DNA of 64,000 nt, taken from Domibacillus iocasae. GTDB lineage: Bacteria; Bacillota; Bacilli; Bacillales; Domibacillaceae. The notes below the pieces were generated by a model that did not search any database, was not told where the DNA came from, and saw nothing but the letters and a program-made list of their open reading frames with translations. The DNA lies in NCBI RefSeq assembly GCF_001750285.1, contig NZ_MAMP01000020.1, positions 124,001 to 188,000 on the forward strand, given 5' to 3'. Position numbers and translations under genes: made by a program. Below are positions 45,840-53,457 of this stretch, piece by piece. How positions within the stretch are numbered: position 1 is the first letter of the stretch; each line of letters starts with the position of its first letter.

Positions 45840-46927
45840 TCTGAAACCCCTTTTGATGCGGCTTTTAAAAATTCTTCTACAGCAATCGAACAGCCTTTTG
45901 CTTCAGTGCCTTGTACCCGGCCTAGAAGAAAAAATCCGTTTTCGAGCTCGATTCCAACGTCTTCTGTCAAAATGGTCGTAACTGAATTAAAGTTGCCTAA
46001 ATCACAGTGAACAAGGACACCGCGCTCTCCTTTCGGCACCTCTTCCCCAGTTAACGGGTTAATGACCCGGGTCCGTATCCAATGAGGCCCCGATTTAACC
46101 GAAGGAACAGATTCATTCCCTTTATCGTAAAATTGTGTGCTGAGCTCGGTCACTCCGTACATATTGATGCACTCTGAGCGCTCTATACCGAGAGTAGTCG
46201 ACAGTAGAAGATAAAAATCATTTAATTCCAGTTCCTTTGACTGGTTTTTAAATCCACCGGTATCCAGAATCCTGCTTCCTTTTGGAAGTGAAAAAGTTTT
46301 CCCCATACGTTCTAATTCCTCGAGCATGTGGACAAAACTATAGCTTGCACCTAAGAGAGCATACGGTTCTCCTGTTTCCTCAGCATGATGCAGTTCATCC
46401 AGCAGACGATTCATATCAATACCATTTTCGTTCACCAAATAATGGCTTTCCTTTGTACCAAACTTTTTTACCGCCAAAGCTAGATAATGAGCCAACGAAG
46501 AATTCGGCAATTCTTTTTCTTTAGGAAAAAGAATCCCCATCCGAATGTGTTCTATGTCTCTCATAAATCGTTTCTTAAAGTTCAACGTCATAGATTGATC
46601 ATAGATCTGTAAAGTGGGGTGGTAGTGCTTTCCTTTTATTCCTTTCGTTGTGCCGCTTGTCATAAAAACGGCTTCCGCTTTTTCCGGTCCTGTACAGCTA
46701 AGTGTGGCATCTTTAAATGCATTGATGGGAACAGGCGGAATATCTTTCCATGTCTTTACCGTTCTTGGCGTTTTTCCTTTTTGCATGCAAAAAGATCGGT
46801 AAGGAAGATTGTATTGATATTGATAGGCATACAGCCTCAAGGCCAATTCATTAAAATCCTTTTCTCCAGAAGCATCTGCTTGAATGAAGTGAAAAACATG
46901 CTGCACGATTTCTTGCTGTTGATTCAT
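45836..46927 (-). CDS. LuxE-like acyl-activating enzyme (acyl-protein synthetase)
   Basis: A 363-residue adenylate-forming enzyme of the LuxE family. Motifs: FMTSGTTKGIKGKHY (phosphate-binding loop), INMYGVTELSTQFYD and, near the C-terminus, EAKGCSIAVEEF with Cys346, matching the Cys that carries the acyl group in LuxE before transfer to LuxC. The expected reaction is carboxylate plus ATP to acyl-AMP and then an enzyme thioester. It is the first gene of the operon, right after the TPP riboswitch and its terminator, with AAGGATAGGGA before the ATG. Confidence 0.87.
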   Translation of the reverse strand: MNQQQEIVQHVFHFIQADASGEKDFNELALRLYAYQYQYNLPYRSFCMQKGKTPRTVKTWKDIPPVPINAFKDATLSCTGPEKAEAVFMTSGTTKGIKGKHYHPTLQIYDQSMTLNFKKRFMRDIEHIRMGILFPKEKELPNSSLAHYLALAVKKFGTKESHYLVNENGIDMNRLLDELHHAEETGEPYALLGASYSFVHMLEELERMGKTFSLPKGSRILDTGGFKNQSKELELNDFYLLLSTTLGIERSECINMYGVTELSTQFYDKGNESVPSVKSGPHWIRTRVINPLTGEEVPKGERGVLVHCDLGNFNSVTTILTEDVGIELENGFFLLGRVQGTEAKGCSIAVEEFLKAASKGVSE

Positions 46928-46949
46928 AATTCCCTATCCTTTCCAAACA

Positions 46950-46979
46950 AAATAAAAACACTCTGCATAAGCAAAGTGT
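46950..46979 (-). terminator. Expression-platform terminator of the luxE-like operon
   Basis: CACTTTGC / GCAGAGTG stem followed by TTTTTATTTT on the minus strand, 23 bases before the first start codon and just downstream of the aptamer. Confidence 0.85.
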
Positions 46980-47002
46980 AAATAATAAATTATTCTTCAT
47001 CA

Positions 47003-47095
47003 CTTTCCCTACGCTGGCATTACCCAACAGGTTATAACGGTCTACAACAGATTAGTTGTACTCTCAGCCTGATTCCACAGACTCCCGACGAATCA
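47003..47095 (-). promoter_or_regulatory. TPP riboswitch of the luxE-luxC-ABC-SDR operon
   Basis: Read on the minus strand it carries the thi-box core: GGCTGAGAG, a P3a stem TACAAC / GTTGTA, ACCGTTATAACCTG, and GGGTAATGCCAGCGTAGGGAA. These are the diagnostic TPP-binding elements in the right order. With the terminator at 46950-46979 it should switch the operon off when thiamin pyrophosphate is high. It is a different sequence from the riboswitch at 25603-25695, so not a recent copy. Confidence 0.92.
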
Positions 47096-47105
47096 TTTTG
47101 AAGAA

Positions 47106-47134
47106 AGTCTACTCTTTTTAAAAACAGAATGCAA
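47106..47134 (-). promoter_or_regulatory. Promoter of the TPP-controlled luxE-luxC operon
   Basis: TTGCAT and TAGACT with 17 bp between, on the minus strand. The predicted transcript start falls a few bases before the aptamer. Confidence 0.55.
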
Positions 47135-47673
47135 GATTTTTCTCTACTGGAACAAAAAACCAACGTTCCGTTTATCCGAATGAAGTCGGAAATTTAATTG
47201 AAAAAGGGTGCAGTGCTTCAAACGAATAGTTCACCTTTAATCTTTATGTATGAATGGTTCAGCATGCAACCTTTTCTTTGCTGTTCCGTTTCGGAAAAGT
47301 AATGTTCTACTACAAAAGTACAACAAACGCTGCCACTGAGCATTACCATTTAAGATGTTGATGCAGCACAGTTTATCCCTTATCAATAGCCACCTTTTTG
47401 TTTTGACAATCCCCAAAAAGGGTGCAACCTTTTCGGTAAATGTTTTCCCTTGAAAGCTGTTTTCGTATGCCAAAGTCGGCTACTTCATTAGCTATCAATT
47501 GTCTACATATACATATTAAATTATTTATTTCCATAAAAAAACAGTCTACCTCCATGGGTTAGACTGTTAATATGTTATACTTAAAAAACTTGTGTAATTG
47601 TGGTAAGGTTCACCGCAACTATTAAGCCGGGTCATCGCACTAATCATTTATCAGAAATACTATCGTCATAACA
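47135..47673. other. Intergenic region, no convincing gene
   Basis: About 540 bases with only short unsupported frames (for example minus-strand 47237-47473 without a ribosome site). It contains a hairpin ACAGTCTAACC / GGTAGACTGT followed by T6 on the minus strand (47533-47565), perhaps the terminator of a lost gene. Confidence 0.5.
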
Positions 47674-49212
47674 TCAAGGGATTGGTGTGTATATCGCCTG
47701 CTGAATGATTTTCCTCCCTTCTTCCGGCTCCAGCCACCTCTCTTCTAGCAACCGTTTCACTGAAGCCTCTACATTTTTTACGTAATTCTGATGAGTGCCT
47801 ACTTTACCGTACAACTCTTGTAATTGTTCGCTTGTGAAGTCGATCTGATGGCCAAATGACCATGCGTAGACATATTCTTCTTTCAACGTGGCAGACTCGT
47901 TATATGTGGCAATTGGAACGTCGACATATGGACTGCGTACGCCGCCCAGCACATTGCCATATTTGTCTTTTTCAAAGGAGGCGTTAATGTTTTCGCCAAA
48001 GTAGGAGGTATGTATCTCTGAACTCTCCTTCACCTTCAATGGCTCAGCACGTGGCGGCAGAACCCCCTCAATAACCCAACGCTCCATGTTCTTATACATT
48101 GCTATTTCGGCGTAGTGGCGCGGCAATTGATTTGCCTTCGGTTCCACTCCTCCGTATGCATATGGCACGTTGGCTGGCAGATTCCCTGACTTAATGACGT
48201 CCTCCTCCGACGGTTGATAGTTTACCGTGTTAATTGGGCCGTGAGGGGCTCCTGTTATTTCATATAGTCGGAAGCCTGCTTCAGGATCATCACTATCCGG
48301 CTGCCTGTGTTTATAGCTTGCCAGCTGGAAGATGTCACCCTGGGCGTCGATTTGCATAAATGGTACATGCTTCTTAGGAAGCCTGAAAGGCCGATCATCG
48401 ATAAAAGCTGGCGGCAGGCATTGGTTGATAGGTGTTGTCCGTCCTGAACCTGATGCCGAGATAAAGCCGTCATATACGTTCTGACCATTTTCAAGCTTTG
48501 CATATTCTGCAAAATCGGCTGCGTATGTATTCAAGAAAATTCCTGACTGTGATTCTCCAGTAGCGAAAACGAACTTCACATCATATGTATGCAGCGGGTT
48601 ATTTTCGTTTTTACTGCGTACTAAACCACCTGTTTGGCTCAGGATATCCCATATAAGCCCATTTTCATATAGTTTAGAGAGGTTTTCATCATATCCTTCC
48701 TCATCTGGCAGCTTCCCGTATGGTTGCTGGTTATAAGGAAGCGGGTTATCCATTGATAACGGAGCGTAGCGCTCAGAATCGACCCGCTGAAGTGATGCAA
48801 TTGAGATCGGTTTCACTGTTACTGAAATCCAGATATCACCGTCGCGCAGGACTTTATCCTGTATAGTCGGCCATTGGATCTCCACATCCCAGCCTCTTGT
48901 TGTGTTATTCATTTCCACCCAAACATTGCCGCTGAACTTGTCCCGGTTCTTCGGGCGCCTTACAAGGATACGTGTTGTATAAGGTGCATTGGCTGTTCGG
49001 ATCTGAGGTATGGATGCATTTCTATCTTTGCCCCAGTCATACACATTTGCCTGGCCGCTGATAAAGTATTCGTCCAGACGGTATCCGTATTTTTCAAGGT
49101 CTGTCCCTCCTACAGTGAACGGGCGTGAAGTTTTTGTTACAGGAATCGGCCCTGTTACTTTTGGAATTGGAGTAGCAGATTTAATAGGTTGATGACCCGG
49201 TGATTTTTTCAT
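47674..49212 (-). CDS. Alpha/beta hydrolase-domain protein (Abhydrolase_10 type)
   Basis: A 512-residue protein without an obvious signal peptide. It matches the large alpha/beta hydrolase-domain family by VWVEMNNTTRGWDVEIQW, the nucleophile motif FATGESQSG and the later ITGAPHG with the likely His. The substrate is unknown. The ATG at 49212 has AGGGAGGA upstream. It is monocistronic, just outside the prophage. Confidence 0.7.
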   Translation of the reverse strand: MKKSPGHQPIKSATPIPKVTGPIPVTKTSRPFTVGGTDLEKYGYRLDEYFISGQANVYDWGKDRNASIPQIRTANAPYTTRILVRRPKNRDKFSGNVWVEMNNTTRGWDVEIQWPTIQDKVLRDGDIWISVTVKPISIASLQRVDSERYAPLSMDNPLPYNQQPYGKLPDEEGYDENLSKLYENGLIWDILSQTGGLVRSKNENNPLHTYDVKFVFATGESQSGIFLNTYAADFAEYAKLENGQNVYDGFISASGSGRTTPINQCLPPAFIDDRPFRLPKKHVPFMQIDAQGDIFQLASYKHRQPDSDDPEAGFRLYEITGAPHGPINTVNYQPSEEDVIKSGNLPANVPYAYGGVEPKANQLPRHYAEIAMYKNMERWVIEGVLPPRAEPLKVKESSEIHTSYFGENINASFEKDKYGNVLGGVRSPYVDVPIATYNESATLKEEYVYAWSFGHQIDFTSEQLQELYGKVGTHQNYVKNVEASVKRLLEERWLEPEEGRKIIQQAIYTPIP

Positions 49213-49556
49213 TTTTTCCTCCCTTATCACTGAAAGCGATTTCATTTATATTTAAAATAAACTTGTTCCTTAAAACATAATCGGCTGAAAGAGATTGGTT
49301 TATGGGTTTATACTAAAATTTTTGTTTATTAAAGTCAATAAATAAACAAAATGTCCAAAGTCTCACTTCTCTTTAACCGGTTAACTGGATTTCAATATTG
49401 CAAAATGGTTGTTACAGCCATTTTCCCAGTCGAAAGTAACAATCACCTTTGGCTGATTCATTGATACTTGAAATCCCAATTTCAGACTGGCTTCCACCAT
49501 TTCTGACTATGAAAGAACAATCAACACAGCTCTTCGAAGATTACATCTCCAATATC
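49213..49556. other. Intergenic region, no gene seen
   Basis: AT-rich sequence upstream of the hydrolase gene; no supported reading frame and no clear structure. Confidence 0.5.
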
Positions 49557-49557
49557 T

Positions 49558-49597
49558 AAAAAATGCAGGGAATGTGGTCAACTGACCTCTTCCCTGC
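49558..49597 (-). terminator. Terminator of the severed host gene at the prophage border
   Basis: GCAGGGAA...GGTCA / TGACC...TTCCCTGC, followed by ATTTTTT on the minus strand. It directly follows the partial coding end at 49610-49696. Confidence 0.8.
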
Positions 49598-49609
49598 TTC
49601 AAAACCTTA

Positions 49610-49696
49610 TTAAATCAACTCTAACACTGCTACTGCCTCTACATGCACCGTTGCAGGAGTATTTTTCGGTTGTTTTTGATATTTATTTTTTTCTTT
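49610..49696 (-). pseudogene. 3' end of a host gene at the left prophage border (attL candidate)
   Basis: The minus frame reads 28 codons from an in-frame TAA and ends TPATVHVEAVAVLELI before a stop and a strong terminator. Only the C-terminus is here; the rest should lie beyond the far end of the prophage. HVEAV resembles the C-terminal HVExV pattern of TrmA/RlmD-type uracil methyltransferases, but 16 residues are too few to be sure. Confidence 0.4.
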
Positions 49697-49777
49697 TTAT
49701 AATTTAAATCCCACAGTCTGAAATTTACTTTTCAGGCTGTTTATTTTTGTTCTCTTCTGGTGTCTATGTGATTTTTA

Positions 49778-49812
49778 TGTGGTCATGTGGTCAATATGTG
49801 GTCATGTGGTCA
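49778..49812. repeat. Four direct repeats of ATGTGGTCA
   Basis: ATGTGGTCA occurs four times in about 35 bases beside the prophage border; a second cluster of CTCCCCCA-type repeats follows at 49936-49965. Tandem short repeats next to attachment sites often are arm-type sites for a tyrosine integrase. The integrase gene itself is not in the window. Confidence 0.45.
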
Positions 49813-49856
49813 GATTTCTGTCGAGGACATTATCACAAAAAGATACGCTCATTTTG

Positions 49857-49903
49857 AAAATCCCTGATTCCTTTAACAACAAGGTTTCAGGGATTTTTCG
49901 TTT
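49857..49903. repeat. Long imperfect hairpin near the prophage border
   Basis: AAAATCCCTGA...CCTT / AAGG...TCAGGGATTTTT, ending in a T run on the plus strand. It is terminator-like and may end a transcript reaching the border. Confidence 0.5.
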
Positions 49904-50074
49904 TACATGAATGTGATTGAAGGACGTTGATAATTCCCCCAACTCCCCCAAAGCTCCCCCACATGACAAAAATCACGTTTCTTCTATAAACATAAAATTG
50001 TAAATTAATTCGATTTATCGCGACTTTACTGAATATAACCTGACCGCTATCTTTTACCTAAAGGAGTTGATTAT

Positions 50075-50263
50075 ATGCGAAAAGAAAAAGAGAAGATTGT
50101 TATGGTATGCCCATTTTGCGAAGAAGAAATACAGGAGACGGATCATGTGGGAGTAACACAAATAAATAGCGTTGTACATCTGTATTGTGGAGCCTGGCCA
50201 AGACCAGGTGAGCGGATTATTAATGAGGGACCTTTCAAGAAGATAGCAAAGAAGTATTTATGA
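50075..50263 (+). CDS. Small Cys-containing prophage protein
   Basis: A 62-residue protein with CPFC and a downstream H-x-x-x-C, which could hold one zinc ion. I do not recognise the family. It is the only plus-strand gene in the prophage part seen. AAAGGAG precedes the ATG, and a short terminator (50266-50287) follows. Confidence 0.6.
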   Translation: MRKEKEKIVMVCPFCEEEIQETDHVGVTQINSVVHLYCGAWPRPGERIINEGPFKKIAKKYL

Positions 50264-50265
50264 CC

Positions 50266-50287
50266 GCCGGCTGCGCCCGGCCTTTTT
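50266..50287 (+). terminator. Terminator of the small Cys protein gene
   Basis: GCCGGCTGCGCCCGGC followed by T5. Confidence 0.75.
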
Positions 50288-50291
50288 CAAT

Positions 50292-50320
50292 GAAAAAAGC
50301 TGCTATATAAGCAGCTTTTA
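50292..50320 (-). terminator. Terminator of the three-gene prophage cargo unit
   Basis: AAAAGCTGCTTATATAGCAGCTTTT followed by T on the minus strand, 3 bases after the last gene. Confidence 0.8.
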
Positions 50321-50322
50321 CA

Positions 50323-50757
50323 TTAGGCAAGTCCAGTGTGTGTCAAAATAAGTTGCTTCCAGGCTCCAAAAGCGGTTATTAATCCAGGAGTTTTAGCGAC
50401 CGTATCAATTAGGGTTGAAGCTCTTCCAATCATGGTATCAACTATTACTTTATCTGGCTTTTCAGCATTTGCCAGTTGCTCTGTTGATTCAATAACTTGT
50501 TTAAGCTCTGCTTTCTTTTCTTCGGAAAATTGTTCTTGCGTAATTGCGCTTAGCAATTGGCTTGTTAAATCTTGTAAAGCCTCGTTATTATTTTGTTGAT
50601 TCACGGTATTACCTTCTCCAAGTGCAAAAGCTCCCTTATTATCTGGAATGTTAATTCCGCCGTAGTTATGAACTGTCACGTAAAATCCCCCATCTCTCGT
50701 TTTTGTTATAGAACCTGACTTTAATGCATTAGCTACCCAGTATAATTCATCATCCAT
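50323..50757 (-). CDS. Unknown prophage cargo protein 3 (GNTVNQQ motif, helical C-terminus)
   Basis: A 144-residue protein. The first 50 residues include FYVTVHNYGGINIPDNKGAF and a GEGNTVNQQNNN stretch. The rest is helical (LQDLTSQLLSAITQEQF, KKAELKQVIESTEQLAN) and ends in a moderately hydrophobic helix (VDTMIGRASTLIDTVAKTPG). The GNTVNQ linker followed by such helices is seen in some effector-type proteins of bacterial defence modules, but I cannot name a family. It lies 11 bases after gene 2 in one unit. Confidence 0.6.
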   Translation of the reverse strand: MDDELYWVANALKSGSITKTRDGGFYVTVHNYGGINIPDNKGAFALGEGNTVNQQNNNEALQDLTSQLLSAITQEQFSEEKKAELKQVIESTEQLANAEKPDKVIVDTMIGRASTLIDTVAKTPGLITAFGAWKQLILTHTGLA

Positions 50758-50768
50758 CCTGGGAACAG

Positions 50769-51155
50769 CTATATCAGCTGTAGGACTCTCGATGGCTTCA
50801 GTGCTTTTTTTTTTACGTCATTTTTGTATTTCTCATTAAAGTAAAAAACAAGGTGTGAATTATACTCGTCTGGCACATATGATTCATCGCAAATTCTACA
50901 TTCTACTTCTTCATCAAGCAAAGGCTCTCCGAACTTAAAATGCTTATCCGGATGATTTTCCGGACAAATCGTTTCGATCTTCACCTGTAAGATACCAAAA
51001 TCCGGATGAGTTCTATATAATAAATATTCGTTTACTGAATCAACGTCCTTTTCGTTGGATAGGTAGGCAACTTGATATGCGTTGAACCGGTACTCATTTT
51101 GATCAGCCAAACTTTCTAAGACCTTTTCAATTTTCCCAGTATCAGTTATTGCCAT
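50769..51155 (-). CDS. Unknown prophage cargo protein 2 (zinc-ribbon-like CPENH/CRIC)
   Basis: A 128-residue protein. An N-terminal helical half (IEKVLESLADQNEYRFNAYQ) precedes a segment with ICPENHP and ECRICDESY, which could bind one zinc ion (Cys, His, Cys, Cys). I do not recognise the family. AGGAGGTAG lies 6 bases before the ATG. It is the middle gene of the three-gene unit. Confidence 0.6.
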   Translation of the reverse strand: MAITDTGKIEKVLESLADQNEYRFNAYQVAYLSNEKDVDSVNEYLLYRTHPDFGILQVKIETICPENHPDKHFKFGEPLLDEEVECRICDESYVPDEYNSHLVFYFNEKYKNDVKKKALKPSRVLQLI

Positions 51156-51198
51156 CGCTACCTACCTCCTTTTTTAAAAATTTTTATTCTCCACTTGC

Positions 51199-52131
51199 CT
51201 ATTCTCCACTTGCCTTTTGGTTATATCTTACTTCGACGAAAACATCCATAATCCTTTTTATTATTTTCTCACTTACTTTACTTTTAAATTCAAATCCGCC
51301 CCTCATGTTGATCCGAAACTTTACTTTTGTTTCGTATCCATTGTCGATATCTTTGTAATCGACAAGTAAAACCTGAGCAAGGTATTTTTTACCCGAAAAT
51401 TGCTTTTTGTATTCATCTACTTGCCTCAAGTCATGATCGTCTGGTCCAACAGAGACCGCGTATTTCCCAATACCACCACTACCTAAGTGCTCTGCATCCA
51501 GCAAACCGGCTTTCAAAATCTCTGCGATTTTTTCGGCCTCCGGCTCAGTTAACTTTGTGAGTGGTATCCATTCCATTTCGACTGGCTGCTCTTCTTTCGA
51601 CAGCAGAACCCGAAACAGTTTTAAATATTGTATCGTGGTGTTGAAGCCAGCCCTTACCTCAATAAAATTTGGGCTACCGAACCTAACGATAGTGGTAACG
51701 TATCTAGGATCTAGCCTCTCTGCCATAGCGTAACCATTCCACTCTTTTTTCAGGCTTCCAGAAACCCATTGAATAAGCAGAGCATTATCCAACTCCTCAA
51801 TATAATGGATCTGCGGTTCCTTAAGAATAGGCGGCTTTAAGGGAACACCAACAATTTTTGTTTGGATATTCAACTTACTTTTCAAGTGCTTAATCAATGA
51901 CGCCTTGTTATTTAATGATTTAGGAAAGTCAATTATTTCAAAAATATTCAGAGAGGTTTGTCCACCAAACTCATACTCCCGGAAAACAGCCTCTGCTAAC
52001 TTTTGTTTTTTATCGACAAAAGCAAAATACATTTCTTCGATGCTGTTTTTAGGAGCTTCTATTTTTTCTTTATTAATGTGATGTTCCAATCGATCTTTAG
52101 GAACAACCTTTTTAAATGACAATGGATTCAT
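51199..52131 (-). CDS. Unknown prophage cargo protein 1
   Basis: A 310-residue soluble protein of unknown family. FEIIDFPKSLNNKASLIKHLKSKLNI is an N-terminal helical region, and the middle has a beta-rich stretch (LLIQWVSGSLKKEWNGY, RFGSPNFIEVRAGFNTTIQYLKLF). The size and mixed fold would suit a sensor or scaffold, but nothing proves it. The start at 52131 has AGGAGG 6 bases upstream. It is the first gene of the unit read from the promoter at 52289-52318. Confidence 0.6.
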   Translation of the reverse strand: MNPLSFKKVVPKDRLEHHINKEKIEAPKNSIEEMYFAFVDKKQKLAEAVFREYEFGGQTSLNIFEIIDFPKSLNNKASLIKHLKSKLNIQTKIVGVPLKPPILKEPQIHYIEELDNALLIQWVSGSLKKEWNGYAMAERLDPRYVTTIVRFGSPNFIEVRAGFNTTIQYLKLFRVLLSKEEQPVEMEWIPLTKLTEPEAEKIAEILKAGLLDAEHLGSGGIGKYAVSVGPDDHDLRQVDEYKKQFSGKKYLAQVLLVDYKDIDNGYETKVKFRINMRGGFEFKSKVSEKIIKRIMDVFVEVRYNQKASGE

Positions 52132-52239
52132 ACTCAACCTCCTGTAATACAGGAGCCGCCATGCTAATCAATCAGTTAAAGTAGACTATTTTTCTCTTTT
52201 TCTGTATAGTATTACTTAGCGAATGAACTTATTGAAAAG

Positions 52240-52268
52240 CACACAGGCTTCCTGTGTGTTTTTTTTAT
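52240..52268 (+). terminator. Hairpin with T run between the cargo unit and the lysis genes
   Basis: CACACAGG / CCTGTGTG with T8 on the plus strand. On the minus strand it lies in the leader of the cargo transcript. Confidence 0.5.
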
Positions 52269-52288
52269 TTAAGTCTATCTTCTGAACT

Positions 52289-52318
52289 ATTATAGTACAA
52301 ATTTAGTGTTTTTGTCGA
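52289..52318 (-). promoter_or_regulatory. Promoter of the three-gene cargo unit
   Basis: On the minus strand, TATAAT (52289-52294) with TCGACA (52313-52318) 18 bases upstream. It lies between the late-operon terminator and the first cargo gene, so the unit can be expressed in the lysogen. Confidence 0.6.
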
Positions 52319-52329
52319 ACATTGGAAAC

Positions 52330-52350
52330 AACCCCGGCATAACCGGGGAT
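52330..52350. terminator. Late-operon terminator after the amidase gene
   Basis: ACCCCGGCATAACCGGGG stem with a T run on the plus strand and a T-rich tract on the other, 10 bases after the amidase stop. Confidence 0.65.
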
Positions 52351-52359
52351 TTTTTCTGT

Positions 52360-53217
52360 TTATTCTTTTTGACCTTGAATCAATCCACGCTCAATGGCCA
52401 CAAAGATCAAGCCAAGGGCATCACTAGTGGTGAGTGTACCTTCATCCAGCTTTTTAACATGACTTGGATCAATACCACCTGGATCTTTGTTGACTAGGCG
52501 ATTTAATACGGTACGAGTTGAATTTTTAATAGCTGCATTGGATGGTTGATACAATTCAGATGCCAATGTAGGTTCCTCCTTTTTGGGTGCAGTACTTGTT
52601 GATGGAACAGCTGCTGATGAAGTACCAGCCGCATTGAATGTGATCCCGTAATGCTTGCACACTGTACGGGCTGTCACAAGGGCACAACGCTGGCGGTAAC
52701 TGTCCGATTTAAGAAGGGCAAGATCCTCTGTATTCGTCATAAATCCCCACTCAACCAATAAAAATGGCGCATCTGTTTCGCGGCACATGTGCAGATTCGT
52801 CCACGTCTTTGGCACAGATGGGAAAAGACCGGTTCCCCACACAGGAAGATCCGGAAACTCTTTTTTATACTCTGAAAGAAGTAATTCTGCCAGGGCTTTC
52901 CCTGTCTTGCTAGTATGCCAGTAAAAAATGCCGAACCCACGCACGTCTTTTTTTGCATTGGCATTAGCATGATGAGAAATACCGATAGCGGTTTTATCTT
53001 TGTCGTACTGAGCATTATATTGACGAGTCCGCTCATTCAGAGAAACGTCTAATCCCCCGAAAGGCTGCGCTTCATATGTGGAAACTTTACCGGCCAGCAG
53101 CCGTTTTACTTCCTGGCCAACCGCTGCATTAAAAGTGTGTTCCGGCAGTCCGGGCACTCCCTTGCTTGGTGGGTAAGTGTTCCGACCGTGCCCAACGTCG
53201 TTTAAGAGTTTACTCAT
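52360..53217 (-). CDS. Prophage endolysin, N-acetylmuramoyl-L-alanine amidase (Amidase_3)
   Basis: A 285-residue lysis enzyme that cuts the bond between muramic acid and the stem peptide. The zinc site is visible as NDVGHG (His), SHHANA (His) and the catalytic Glu in LVEWGFM. After about residue 190 a Ser/Thr/Pro-rich linker leads to a C-terminal region of ~85 residues, probably a wall-binding domain. It overlaps the holin gene by 4 bases. Confidence 0.85.
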   Translation of the reverse strand: MSKLLNDVGHGRNTYPPSKGVPGLPEHTFNAAVGQEVKRLLAGKVSTYEAQPFGGLDVSLNERTRQYNAQYDKDKTAIGISHHANANAKKDVRGFGIFYWHTSKTGKALAELLLSEYKKEFPDLPVWGTGLFPSVPKTWTNLHMCRETDAPFLLVEWGFMTNTEDLALLKSDSYRQRCALVTARTVCKHYGITFNAAGTSSAAVPSTSTAPKKEEPTLASELYQPSNAAIKNSTRTVLNRLVNKDPGGIDPSHVKKLDEGTLTTSDALGLIFVAIERGLIQGQKE

Positions 53218-53456
53218 CGATCTTTATCCTCCCTCGGTTTTTGATAGTACATTGCCTGCCGGCTGTCCTCAACGCCCGATGTGGTAGGATCGATAATAAT
53301 CCCGCCCGTAATAAAGACACCAAGAATTAAATCAACAAGCAGTTCATAACGGCCTGAATCATACACGCCGTACTCTCCTAAAATAAATCCGATCAACGCA
53401 AAGATCGCCACCCAAAAAGGCAGCGATCGTACACGTACTTTCCAATTAATTTGCAT
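53214..53456 (-). CDS. Prophage holin (phi-LC3 family-like)
   Basis: An 80-residue protein with two membrane helices (LPFWVAIFALIGFILGEYGV and LLVDLILGVFITGGIII) and a charged tail, in the lysis cassette between xhlA and the amidase gene. It makes membrane holes that let the endolysin reach the wall. ATG at 53456 has GGAGG 8 bases upstream. Confidence 0.82.
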   Translation of the reverse strand: MQINWKVRVRSLPFWVAIFALIGFILGEYGVYDSGRYELLVDLILGVFITGGIIIDPTTSGVEDSRQAMYYQKPREDKDR

Positions 53457-53457
53457 G

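Noticed and set aside
44388-46927. A bioluminescence (lux) operon
   Set aside because: Only LuxC- and LuxE-like proteins are present; luciferase subunits LuxA and LuxB and the thioesterase LuxD are missing, and the control element is a TPP riboswitch.
47237-47473. A 78-codon minus-strand ORF
   Set aside because: No ribosome site and no recognisable protein features; probably chance.
49778-49965. A CRISPR array
   Set aside because: The repeats are 8-9 bases long and nearly contiguous, with no spacers of regular length and no cas genes.
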